A DNA stretch of 9,067 nucleotides from Chloroflexota bacterium (GTDB taxonomy: Bacteria; Chloroflexota; Limnocylindria; Limnocylindrales; CSP1-4), in contig JANYAA010000359.1 of the NCBI GenBank assembly GCA_025355255.1, positions 1 through 9,067 of the forward strand, in the 5' to 3' direction. Each line of letters starts with the position of its first letter. The stretch's first letter is position 1. The translations under genes were made by a program, and so were the position numbers. A model generated the notes under the pieces. It was not told the DNA's origin. It made no database searches and worked only from the letters and a program-made list of their open reading frames with translations. Positions 1 through 6,456 of the stretch are shown in pieces.

Positions 1-698
1 GCAACCTGCTTGCCCGCGAGGACTGGACGCCGGACGTGAGCCGCTTCGGCATCGACATCTGGATGACTACATCGGCCATCACCGGCGGGTTTGCAGTCTG
101 CCAGGCGCGGCTGGGCGCCAAGGTCCATGACCCTAAGGACCCGGGCGCGGATCTCGGCCCGATGTTCCGCCAAGTGGTCGCCACCACGCTGCGGCTGGCG
201 GTTGCCCACGCTGACGACTGGCTGGACGTGCGCGGCAGCCACGATGTCCCGGCCTACGGCTTTGAGCGGCTGGCGGATCCGACGCCGCTCCCCGTGGACA
301 GCGTGCGCCTGCTGCGCTCGTTCGCCGATGGCGCCGCGGCCAATGCCGAACTGTGGCGGGCGAAGCTGGCGCCTGCGACGGCCGACGCACTCCTAGGCTT
401 GGCGCGACGTGCGGCCACCGACGCTGGCGACACGTCGGCAGCCGACGCTTTCCGCCTCCCCGACGAGCTTTGGGCTGCGGCCGTGTACGACGTGCTGCTG
501 GCGGCCCGCGCAGATCCTGCCGAGATAGACGCGCTCACCGATGGGCTGGCGCCGGTGTACTTCGGCCGCGTCGCCTCCCTTGTGGGCGAAGCGCACGACA
601 TGGAGACCGACGAGGCCGAAACGCTCGTGGAGCGTCAGGCCCGGGCATTCGAGCTCGCCAAGCCCAGCCTCGTTGAGCGCTGGCGAGGAGGACGATGA
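1..698 (+). CDS. GT78-like glycosyltransferase (mannosylglycerate/glucosylglycerate synthase-type), 5'-truncated
   Basis: The reading frame is open from base 3, so the gene begins before the window and only its C-terminal 231 residues are visible. The GTG at 36 is internal. The fragment has a FGID motif (Asp at visible residue 18) and a His in a KVHDPKDPG stretch (residue 42). A C-terminal helical part follows, with DELWAAAVYDVLL near residue 155. From memory, this order and spacing match the C-terminal half of GT78 mannosylglycerate synthase, where WGID supplies the catalytic Asp, a His about 25 residues later binds the metal, and a similar MDEMAWAATYHVLL segment occurs. Such enzymes, including the related glucosylglycerate synthases, move a sugar from a nucleotide donor to D-glycerate in the cytoplasm. 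Donor and acceptor cannot be read here. The next genes, GpgS and glycerate kinase, support a glycerate acceptor. The N-terminal nucleotide-binding half is outside the window, so a more general glycosyltransferase remains possible. Confidence 0.72.
   Translation, partial: NLLAREDWTPDVSRFGIDIWMTTSAITGGFAVCQARLGAKVHDPKDPGADLGPMFRQVVATTLRLAVAHADDWLDVRGSHDVPAYGFERLADPTPLPVDSVRLLRSFADGAAANAELWRAKLAPATADALLGLARRAATDAGDTSAADAFRLPDELWAAAVYDVLLAARADPAEIDALTDGLAPVYFGRVASLVGEAHDMETDEAETLVERQARAFELAKPSLVERWRGGR
685..691 (+). promoter_or_regulatory. Ribosome binding site for the USP-GpgS gene
   Basis: GAGGAGG lies inside the end of the upstream glycosyltransferase gene, 3 nt before the ATG at 695. The purine-rich core is strong although the spacing is short. 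It fixes the start of the fusion protein at 695, where ATGA overlaps the upstream stop, and points to coupled translation of the two genes. Confidence 0.65.
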
Positions 699-2617
699 GC
701 TCTCAGCCGCTCCCCGCCCGGATCCTGATCCCGGTTGCCAACCCCGGGAACGCGGAGGAGCTGGTGCGCCTCGGCGCCGCCCTGCTGGAGCCGCGCACGG
801 GCGAGCTGACCGCGCTGGGCATCGTGGAGGTGCCGGAGGGCATGCCGCTCTCCGAGGGCGCAACCCGGGCCCGCCACGCGCGTCGGCTCCTGCAGAAGGT
901 GCTGGACTACGTGCCCGAGGGCATCGTGGTCCACCCGCTGGTTCGGATCGGCCGGCACACCGCCGCGGGGATCGTGGAGGCGGCGGCGGAGCAGGAGGCG
1001 GACCTCGTCATCTTCGGCTGGGGCGGCAAGTCTGGCCCCGGTCGCGATGGCGCTATCACGGGTTCTGCCATCTCGCCCACGATTGACGAGGTGGTTCGCG
1101 AGGCGCCCTGTGACATCGCTGTCATCAAGCAGCGCGGCGCCACCGAGGTCCGCCGCATCCTTGTCCCGGTCCGCGGCGGCCCCCACGCCGAGCTGGCCCT
1201 GCGCTTCGCTGACGCTCTCGCCCGACGTCACGGCGCCGTGGTTGTGGCGCTTCACCTGGTCCCGGTGGGAGTCACCGAGGCGGTCCGCGCCCAAGCCGAG
1301 CGTGCGCTGACCGCGTTCCTGCGCCTCCACGTGACCGCCCAGTCGGTACCGCTGGTGCGCGAGTCCCGCAATGTCCGCGCGGCCATCCTGCGCGAGGCCG
1401 AGCAGGCCGATCTCGTCGTGATGGGCGCCTCGGCGCCGCCTGGCGAGCCCGCCGCCACGCTGTTCGGCTCGCTGCCGGAGGCCATCGCCCAGCGCGCCAA
1501 GTGCAGCGTCATCGTGGTCAAGACGCGCGAGCCCATCGGCCGCCAGACGTTTGAGTCGCTGGCTGCAAGGGCCGAGACGCTGGCCGCCGCCGACCGCCTC
1601 GCCGAGGAGTCGCGCGCCGTACCGGCCCGGGTGGACCGCTGGTTTGCCGAGGCCAACTTCCACCACAGCGAGTTTGGCGATCTCGCCCGCCTTGCGGCGC
1701 TCAAGGTGCAGCAGGGCCTGACCGTGAGCCTTGTCCTGCCGACGCTCAACGAGGCGGAGACCATCGGCCCCATCGTCACTCGCGCCATCCGCGAGCTGCG
1801 CGAGAAGGTGCCGCTGCTCGACGAGATCCTCGTCATCGACTCCGCCTCCAACGACGCCACGCGCGAGATCGCCGAGGCGGCGGGCGCCCGAGTGGTGCAG
1901 CACCCTGATGTGCTCGATCAATATGGCTCGTTTGTGGGCAAGGGCGAGGCGCTCTGGAAGTCGCTGTACGAAACGAGCGGCGACATCGTGGTCTGGGCGG
2001 ACACCGACGTCCGCGGCTGGCACCACCGGATGGTCTACGGGACGCTCGGCCCGCTCTTGGTGGAGCCGCGGCTGCAGTACGTGAAGGGCTACTACCAGCG
2101 GCCCATCGTGGAGGGCGGGGTCCTCACCGAGGGAGGCGGCGGGCGTGTCACCGAGCTTGTGGCCCGGCCGCTGATCAACCTGTTCTTCCCGGAGCTCTCG
2201 GGCTTCATCCAGCCGCTGGCGGGCGAGTATGCGGGCCGCCGCACGCTGCTGGAGCAGCTGCCGTTCTTCACCGGGTACGCCGTGGAGATCGGGCACCTGA
2301 TCGACGCCTCAGAGAAGGTTGGCCTCGACGGCCTTGGCCAGGTGGACCTCGAGCGGCGCGTGCACCGCAACCAGCAGCTCGAGGGCCTCTCCAAGATGTC
2401 GTTCGTGATCCTGCAGGCGGTGATGAAGCGCCTTGAGGAGCGGCGGCGCGCCCGGCTCTTTGCCGAGATGGGCTCCACGATGAAGCTGCCCCGCTCCGGT
2501 CGGGGCCGGTTGTCGCTTGAGGTGCAGGAGTTGGCGGACCACGAGCGGCCGCCAATGATCCGCATCCCCGAGTACCTCGAGCGGCGGCGCACCTTCCTCG
2601 AGGGCCGAGGCGGCTGA
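695..2617 (+). CDS. gpgS: Tandem universal stress domains fused to glucosyl-3-phosphoglycerate synthase (GpgS)
   Basis: 640 residues. USP domain 1 is about 8-146 and USP domain 2 about 152-276; a helical linker leads into a GpgS domain from about 314. GpgS makes glucosyl-3-phosphoglycerate from NDP-glucose and 3-phosphoglycerate, the first step of glucosylglycerate (or mycobacterial methylglucose polysaccharide) synthesis. Seen in the GpgS part: LPTLNE at 348-353, GKGEALWKSL at 415-424, the DTD metal motif at 436-438, GGGRVTELVARPL at 481-493, QPLAGEY at 506-512, GYAVEIG at 527-533, and His557 in RVHRN, which aligns with the metal-ligand His of mycobacterial GpgS. The USP ATP motifs (G-x2-G-x9-G-S/T) are imperfect: domain 1 has GWGG then a longer spacer to GS, and domain 2 has GASA instead of GxxG. 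Usual GpgS proteins are about 320-400 residues without USP domains. The gene overlaps its upstream neighbour by 4 bp. The GpgS assignment is strong; the role of the USP part is unknown. Confidence 0.92.
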   Translation: MSSQPLPARILIPVANPGNAEELVRLGAALLEPRTGELTALGIVEVPEGMPLSEGATRARHARRLLQKVLDYVPEGIVVHPLVRIGRHTAAGIVEAAAEQEADLVIFGWGGKSGPGRDGAITGSAISPTIDEVVREAPCDIAVIKQRGATEVRRILVPVRGGPHAELALRFADALARRHGAVVVALHLVPVGVTEAVRAQAERALTAFLRLHVTAQSVPLVRESRNVRAAILREAEQADLVVMGASAPPGEPAATLFGSLPEAIAQRAKCSVIVVKTREPIGRQTFESLAARAETLAAADRLAEESRAVPARVDRWFAEANFHHSEFGDLARLAALKVQQGLTVSLVLPTLNEAETIGPIVTRAIRELREKVPLLDEILVIDSASNDATREIAEAAGARVVQHPDVLDQYGSFVGKGEALWKSLYETSGDIVVWADTDVRGWHHRMVYGTLGPLLVEPRLQYVKGYYQRPIVEGGVLTEGGGGRVTELVARPLINLFFPELSGFIQPLAGEYAGRRTLLEQLPFFTGYAVEIGHLIDASEKVGLDGLGQVDLERRVHRNQQLEGLSKMSFVILQAVMKRLEERRRARLFAEMGSTMKLPRSGRGRLSLEVQELADHERPPMIRIPEYLERRRTFLEGRGG

Positions 2618-2620
2618 CGC

Positions 2621-3721
2621 GTGCGCGTCCTGATCGCGCCTGACTCCTACAAGGGCACGCTCACCAGCGTCGAGGTGGCGCGCGCCCTGGCTGATGGCTG
2701 GCTGCGCGCTCGACCTGTCGACGAGCTGCGGCTGGTGCCGCTCGCTGATGGCGGTGAGGGCACCCTGGCCGCCATCCACGCGGCGGGCGGCTGGTCCGCC
2801 GTGACGACCGCCGTGCGGGATCCCCTCTGGCGGCCCATCCGCGCGACCTGGCTGCTCTCTGCGGACGGGACGCGGGCCGTGGTGGAGATGGCCGCCGCGT
2901 CTGGGCTCTCGCGTGTGGCGCCTCCGGAGCGGGACGCCCAGCGCGCATCGTCGCTCGGCACAGGCGATCTGCTGCGGGCGGCGCTGGACGCGGGCGTTCG
3001 CGACGTGGTGCTGGGCATCGGCGGGTCCGCCACCACCGATGGCGGGGCTGGGATGCTCGGCGCGCTTGGGGCGCTGGTGGATGACGGTCTGGGCTCCGTG
3101 GACCTCTCCGGGCTGGATCCGCGGCTGGCCTCGCTGCGGCTGGCGGTGGCCTGCGACGTCACCAACCCGCTGCTGGGTCCCTCGGGGGCGGCCGCGGTCT
3201 ACGGGCCGCAGAAAGGCGCCACACCCGACGATGTGGCCGTGCTGGACAGGCGCCTGCTCCGCTGGGCCGATGCGCTGGAGGCGGCAACCGGTCGATCCGA
3301 GCGGTACACGCCCGGCGCCGGCGCGGCTGGCGGCATGGGGTTTTCGCTGCTCTGCCTGCGAGACCGCCTGGGATCGCTGGATCTGCGGCCGGGCGTGGAA
3401 CTCGTGATGGAGGCAGCGGGCTTCTCGGCGGCGCTCGCCCAGGCGGATCTCGTCATCACCGGCGAGGGCCGGATCGACGCACAGACGGCGTTTGGCAAGA
3501 CGGCGCTCGGCGTGGCGCGACGCGCACAGGCGGCCGGCGTCCGTTGCATCGCCGTGGGCGGCGGCGTGACGCCCGAAGGAGTTGCGGCGCTGGCGGCCGC
3601 GGGCGCGCTGGCGGTCCCGGCTTCGGACCCGCCGCTATCCCTTGCGGAGGCCATCGCGGCTGGCGCCGCCCCGCTCATCGCCTGCGGCGAGCGTCTGGCG
3701 GGCGGCGTTTCTCTCACCTAG
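2621..3721 (+). CDS. Glycerate kinase, type I (GlxK/GarK family, PF02595)
   Basis: 366 residues, close to the usual 370-380. Seen in order: APDSYKGTLTS at 6-16, LADGGEGTL at 41-49, GIGGSATTDGGAGMLGALGA at 132-151, GPSGAAAVYGPQKGATPDDV at 186-205, GAAGGMGF at 234-241 and DLVITGEGRIDAQTAFGKT at 276-294. These are the signature blocks of the family, whose members phosphorylate D-glycerate with ATP, usually to 2-phosphoglycerate, returning it to glycolysis. The start is GTG at 2621, chosen because MRVLIAPDSYKG is the conserved N-terminus and because GAGG at 2607-2610 precedes it. It lies 3 bp after the GpgS stop, so it is very likely in the same operon. In that setting it could recover glycerate released when glucosylglycerate is hydrolysed, or compete for the glycerate used by the upstream GT78-like enzyme. 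That role is inference; the enzyme family is clear. Confidence 0.93.
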   Translation: MRVLIAPDSYKGTLTSVEVARALADGWLRARPVDELRLVPLADGGEGTLAAIHAAGGWSAVTTAVRDPLWRPIRATWLLSADGTRAVVEMAAASGLSRVAPPERDAQRASSLGTGDLLRAALDAGVRDVVLGIGGSATTDGGAGMLGALGALVDDGLGSVDLSGLDPRLASLRLAVACDVTNPLLGPSGAAAVYGPQKGATPDDVAVLDRRLLRWADALEAATGRSERYTPGAGAAGGMGFSLLCLRDRLGSLDLRPGVELVMEAAGFSAALAQADLVITGEGRIDAQTAFGKTALGVARRAQAAGVRCIAVGGGVTPEGVAALAAAGALAVPASDPPLSLAEAIAAGAAPLIACGERLAGGVSLT

Positions 3722-3798
3722 TACTGGGGCGCGTACTCGTCGCTTGATTCCACTCACCGAGTCGCCGGAGTACTACCTGAGCATGAATAAACCCAGTT

Positions 3799-3811
3799 TC
3801 GGACCGTCCGA
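3799..3811. repeat. Perfect 13-bp palindrome in the glycerate kinase-antitoxin spacer
   Basis: TCGGAC-C-GTCCGA is a perfect inverted repeat around one central base. It is about 80 bp after the glycerate kinase stop and about 80 bp before the antitoxin start. No T-run follows, so it is not a standard intrinsic terminator. A protein-binding site is plausible. It sits within a longer stretch (3796-3822) that resembles bases 6457-6480 in front of the tandem USP gene. Confidence 0.5.
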
Positions 3812-3858
3812 GGCCGGATCCGCACGCTTTCACTCGCCTGCGTGCTATCTGGTGCAAA

Positions 3859-3893
3859 TTGACTTAGTCCACCAGTTAGTCCACCATGGCGGC
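3859..3893 (+). promoter_or_regulatory. Candidate promoter/operator of the toxin-antitoxin chain
   Basis: TTGACT at 3859-3864 is a good -35 match. A 17-bp spacer leads to CACCAT at 3882-3887, a poor -10 that ends 6 nt before the antitoxin ATG at 3894. With that geometry transcription would begin at or next to the start codon, giving a leaderless mRNA, consistent with the lack of a Shine-Dalgarno sequence here. The direct repeat at 3864-3886 and the arms CTGGTG (3849-3854) and CACCAG (3870-3875) overlap the promoter, as expected for an autoregulatory antitoxin operator. The -10 is weak, so this is tentative. Confidence 0.4.
3864..3886 (+). repeat. Two direct 11-bp repeats TTAGTCCACCA, 12-bp period
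   Basis: TTAGTCCACCA occurs at 3864-3874 and exactly again at 3876-3886, separated by one G. The pair ends 7 bp before the antitoxin start and spans the likely core promoter. Phd/YefM-type antitoxins usually repress their own operon by binding repeated sites at this position, so an operator is the most likely role. A chance or replication-slippage duplication cannot be excluded. Confidence 0.6.
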
Positions 3894-4163
3894 ATGGTCG
3901 AGACCGTCGTCAACATCCACGAGGCCAAGACCCACTTCTCGCGCCTTGTGGAACGCGCGGAGCACGGGGAGCGGATCACGATTGCCCGCGACGGCGTGCC
4001 TGTGGCAATGCTGGTCGCGCTCGAGGTGGAGACCAAGGTGCGCCGGCCCATCGGGATGGACCGCGGCAAGGTGATCATCCACCCGAACTTCGACGACCCC
4101 CTCCCAGAGCTCGACGACCATGCGGATGATCCGATCGAACCTGCAGTCGGCCCTGAGGCGTGA
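3894..4163 (+). CDS. Type II antitoxin, Phd/YefM (prevent-host-death) family
   Basis: 89 residues. The N-terminal half reads VVNIHEAKTHFSRLVERAE, then a GERITIARDGVPVAMLV stretch. This is the Phd/YefM DNA-binding fold that dimerises and represses its own promoter. The C-terminal half (GKVIIHPNFDDPLPELDD) is the acidic, toxin-wrapping tail typical of antitoxins paired with PIN toxins. The ATG at 3894 was chosen because the conserved fold begins four residues later; the frame stays open far upstream but has no family similarity there. The gene ends in GTGA, overlapping the VapC start by 4 bp. The family call is firm; the cognate pairing follows from the overlap. Confidence 0.9.
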   Translation: MVETVVNIHEAKTHFSRLVERAEHGERITIARDGVPVAMLVALEVETKVRRPIGMDRGKVIIHPNFDDPLPELDDHADDPIEPAVGPEA

Positions 4164-4546
4164 GGTACCTGCTCGACACGCACACGTTCCTGTGGGCGGC
4201 CAACGGCGACCCACAGCTCTCGGCTCGGGCGCGCGCCATCGTGAGCGACCCGCTGAGCGAGCTGTTCCTGAGCGCGGCAAGCGCCTACGAGATCGCGGTG
4301 AAGGTCGCGCATGGCGGCCTTGAGCTGCCGGACGAGCCAGGCCTCTACCTGCTAACCAGAATGGCGGTCTTCGGGGTGCGTTCCATGCCGGTCGCCGCGG
4401 AACATGCGATCGCTGCTGCTGCGCTGCCGCGGATCCATGCTGATCCGTGGGACCGACTGCTGGTCGCTCAGTCACAGATTGAAGACATGCCGCTCCTGAC
4501 AAGGGACCCCGTCATCTCTCGCTACGAGGTCACGACAATCTGGTGA
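4160..4546 (+). CDS. vapC: VapC-type PIN-domain ribonuclease toxin
   Basis: 128 residues, a normal PIN toxin length. Acidic active-site residues visible are Asp6 in LLDTHTFLW, Glu44 in SAYEIAVK, Asp98 in DPWDRLLVAQ and Asp116 in LLTRDP. These four positions bind Mg2+/Mn2+ in PIN RNases, which cut tRNA or rRNA when freed from antitoxin, so the toxin looks catalytically intact. The GTG start at 4160 lies inside the antitoxin stop overlap; no later start would keep the first strand with Asp6. The only Shine-Dalgarno-like bases, GAGG at 4155-4158, are too close to act well, so translation is probably coupled to the antitoxin. The gene's own stop is also in a GTGA overlap, with the endonuclease III-like gene, which is unusual for a toxin-antitoxin module. 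Confidence 0.93.
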   Translation: MRYLLDTHTFLWAANGDPQLSARARAIVSDPLSELFLSAASAYEIAVKVAHGGLELPDEPGLYLLTRMAVFGVRSMPVAAEHAIAAAALPRIHADPWDRLLVAQSQIEDMPLLTRDPVISRYEVTTIW

Positions 4547-5391
4547 GCCCCAAGACCGTGGCCAAGCCCGCTGCGAAGAAGCCCGCAGCCAAGAAGCCCG
4601 CCAAGCGCAAGCCACAGGACCCCAACAAGCACTGGGCGAGCTACCTGCGCCGGTATCGACCGGGGCTTGTGCCGTTTGTGCTGGACGCGCTGGAGGAGCG
4701 CTACGGCCGCCAGGAGTGGCACAGGACGCTTGACCCGGTTAGCGAGCTCATCCTGACCATCCTCACCCAGAACACCGCGGATACGAACGCCGAGAAGGCG
4801 TACGAGGCGCTCCGCCGCGCGTACGCGTCGGACAAGGCACCGGAGGTCCACACCCCCGGCATCGGCTGGGGCGGCACCGGGCTCTCGGACGCCGCCCCGC
4901 CGGACTGGTCCCGCGTGGAGAACGCCCCGCTCCCGGAGCTGATCGACGTCATCCGCCCTGGCGGCCTCGCCCCGCAGAAGGCGCCCAGGCTTCAAAGCAC
5001 GCTCAAGCGAGTCCGCGAGGAGCGCGGCTCCTACGACCTGGAGTTTCTGGGCGACATGCCGCCGCTTGAGGCTCGCGACTGGCTGACCTCCATCGACGGC
5101 ATCGGCAAGAAGACAGCGTCCATCGTGCTGGCGTTCTGCTTCGGCGCCGCGGTGATGGCGGTGGACCGCCACGTGGAGCGCGTGAGCAAGCGGCTGGGCC
5201 TTATCCCTGCGAAGGCCACCGCGGACCAGGCGCACGACATGTACCTGGAGCTTGTCGAGCCCACACGCATGCATGCAGCGCATGTCCTGCTGATCCACCA
5301 TGGCCGCGCCATCTGCCACGCCCAGCGCCCGGAGCACGACATCTGCCCGCTCCGTGACCGCTGCCGCATGGTGGCGCCGAAGGCGCCGTGA
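4543..5391 (+). CDS. nth: Endonuclease III-like DNA glycosylase (HhH-GPD superfamily) with altered Fe-S loop
   Basis: 282 residues against about 211 for E. coli Nth. A Lys/Ala/Pro-rich tail (residues 4-24, with the unit AAKKPA repeated) is followed by the HhH-GPD core. Key residues: LTQNTAD at 74-80 (lesion-recognition loop), the helix-hairpin-helix IDGIGKKTA at 184-192 with catalytic Lys190, and Asp208 in AVDRHVERV. The Lys-to-Asp spacing of 18 equals that of E. coli Nth (K120, D138). The enzyme would remove oxidised pyrimidines and nick the abasic site. The C-terminal loop is C258-x6-H265-x2-C268-x5-C274, so the second of the four usual [4Fe-4S] cysteines is His. About 30 extra Gly/Pro-rich residues lie near 96-128. 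The GTG start at 4543 overlaps the VapC stop; no good Shine-Dalgarno sequence is seen. A MutY or AlkA-like role is less likely given the K/D pair. Confidence 0.88.
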   Translation: MSPKTVAKPAAKKPAAKKPAKRKPQDPNKHWASYLRRYRPGLVPFVLDALEERYGRQEWHRTLDPVSELILTILTQNTADTNAEKAYEALRRAYASDKAPEVHTPGIGWGGTGLSDAAPPDWSRVENAPLPELIDVIRPGGLAPQKAPRLQSTLKRVREERGSYDLEFLGDMPPLEARDWLTSIDGIGKKTASIVLAFCFGAAVMAVDRHVERVSKRLGLIPAKATADQAHDMYLELVEPTRMHAAHVLLIHHGRAICHAQRPEHDICPLRDRCRMVAPKAP

Positions 5392-6395
5392 CCGCGCAGC
5401 GCACACCCCTGATCCTCGACGTCGACACCGGGATTGACGACGCCCTCGCGCTCCTCTACGCCTGCGCGAGCCCCGACGCCGAGCTGGTGGCGGTCACCGC
5501 GCTGGCCGGCAACGCCACCGCCGACAACACAGAGCGGAACACCCGCGCCGTGCTTGAGGCAGCTGGGCGGGGCGATATCGATGTGGCCGTCGGGCGGCCG
5601 ATGCCGCTGCTGCGCGCCTTGGAGATCACGCCGGAAACGCACGGCCCGCGCGGTCTGGGGTATTCGGACCCACCTGAGCCGCGCCGACCGCGCTCGGGCG
5701 CCTATGCGCCGCAGGTCATCGTTGACGCCGCCCGAGCCCGACCCGGCGAGATCACCCTCGTCACGCTTGGCCCGCTGACCAACCTTGCGGTGGCCATCCT
5801 GATGGAGCCCGCGCTGCCGCGGCTGCTCCGCCGATGGATCGCCATGGGCGGGGCCTTCCGCGTCCCGGGCAACACCACGCCCGTCGCGGAGTGGAACATC
5901 CACTGCGATCCGGAGGCAGCGCGCATCGCCCTGCGCGTCTGGACCACAGCCATCGAGGCGGACCCAGGCGTGCCCCGGGCGCTGCTGATGGGTCTGGACG
6001 TGACGGAGCGGGCGCAGCTGATGCCGGCGCATCTGGACGCCCTCGCCGCCCGCGCCGGCGACGCGGCCAACGGCCCGCTGATGACGCTCACCCGCGACGC
6101 CTTGCGCTTCTACTTCGAGTTCCACGCCAAATACGACGGCTTCTACGGCGCCCACGTCCACGACCCGCTCGTGGTGGCGGCGGCGCTGGACCCGAGCCTT
6201 GTCCGGGCGGAGCCCGCCGCGGTGGACGTGGACGCGTCGGGTGGACCCGGCGACGGCCAGACCATCGCGGACTGGCGCCATGTCGGCGGGGCCATCGCCA
6301 ACGCGGACGTCGCCGTGGAGGTTGACGCCGCGGCGTTCATCGAGCGGCTCATCGAGCGCGTCGGCGCCCTTGCGGTGGCCCGCGCCCTCGCCTGA
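5388..6395 (+). CDS. Inosine/uridine-preferring nucleoside hydrolase (IunH/RihA-like)
   Basis: 335 residues, the usual family size. The N-terminal signature DVDTGIDDALAL is at 11-22 and supplies the Ca2+-binding and catalytic Asp residues (11, 13, 17, 18). Other family positions seen are Asn42 in AGNAT, Thr126 and Asn132 in the LVTLGPLTNLA strand, MGG at 153-155, Asn162/Glu168/Asn170 in GNTTPVAEWNIHCDPEAA, and His258-Asp259 in HVHDPLVV. The enzyme hydrolyses the N-glycosidic bond of ribonucleosides to free base and ribose. Base preference cannot be told from sequence; His258 fits the IU-type enzymes. The GTG at 5388 overlaps the Nth stop (GTGA) with GAAGG at 5379-5383 just upstream. It is the last gene of the four-gene chain that starts at the antitoxin. 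Confidence 0.92.
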   Translation: MTAQRTPLILDVDTGIDDALALLYACASPDAELVAVTALAGNATADNTERNTRAVLEAAGRGDIDVAVGRPMPLLRALEITPETHGPRGLGYSDPPEPRRPRSGAYAPQVIVDAARARPGEITLVTLGPLTNLAVAILMEPALPRLLRRWIAMGGAFRVPGNTTPVAEWNIHCDPEAARIALRVWTTAIEADPGVPRALLMGLDVTERAQLMPAHLDALAARAGDAANGPLMTLTRDALRFYFEFHAKYDGFYGAHVHDPLVVAAALDPSLVRAEPAAVDVDASGGPGDGQTIADWRHVGGAIANADVAVEVDAAAFIERLIERVGALAVARALA

Positions 6396-6398
6396 CCC

Positions 6399-6423
6399 AC
6401 GCCGGGGCGAGACGCCGGGGCGA
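6399..6423 (+). repeat. Two direct 12-bp repeats ACGCCGGGGCGA
   Basis: ACGCCGGGGCGA occurs at 6399-6410 and 6412-6423, one base apart, starting 3 bp after the nucleoside hydrolase stop. There is no self-complementary stem with a T-run, so this is not a clear terminator. It may be a slippage duplication or a binding site. Confidence 0.55.
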
Positions 6424-6456
6424 ACGGCCCCCCAAGGTGCCCGCCGCCCGGACAGG

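Noticed and set aside
36..698. GTG at 36 as the true start of the first gene
   Set aside because: The frame continues to the window edge with glycosyltransferase-like residues before it, and starting there would remove the nucleotide-binding half of the enzyme.
635..2296. A 553-codon open frame on the minus strand opposite the USP-GpgS gene
   Set aside because: It mirrors a GC-rich gene with clear family motifs on the plus strand. Its product is dominated by Arg, Gly, Ala, Leu and His, without recognisable domains, as expected for an antisense shadow.
3720..3737. AGTAC-N8-GTACT hairpin at the glycerate kinase stop as a terminator
   Set aside because: The stem is only 5 bp and no T-run follows, so it is too weak to call.
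3725..3775. Possible tRNA remnant or attachment site (a TTGATTCC stretch)
   Set aside because: No T-arm consensus, no acceptor stem and no cloverleaf could be built.
3582..3893. Upstream in-frame extension of the antitoxin
   Set aside because: The extension overlaps the end of glycerate kinase and has no antitoxin similarity. The Phd fold starts right after the Met at 3894.
5031..6281. A 416-codon minus-strand open frame across nth and the nucleoside hydrolase
   Set aside because: It spans two genes with conserved catalytic motifs on the other strand and shows only low-complexity composition.
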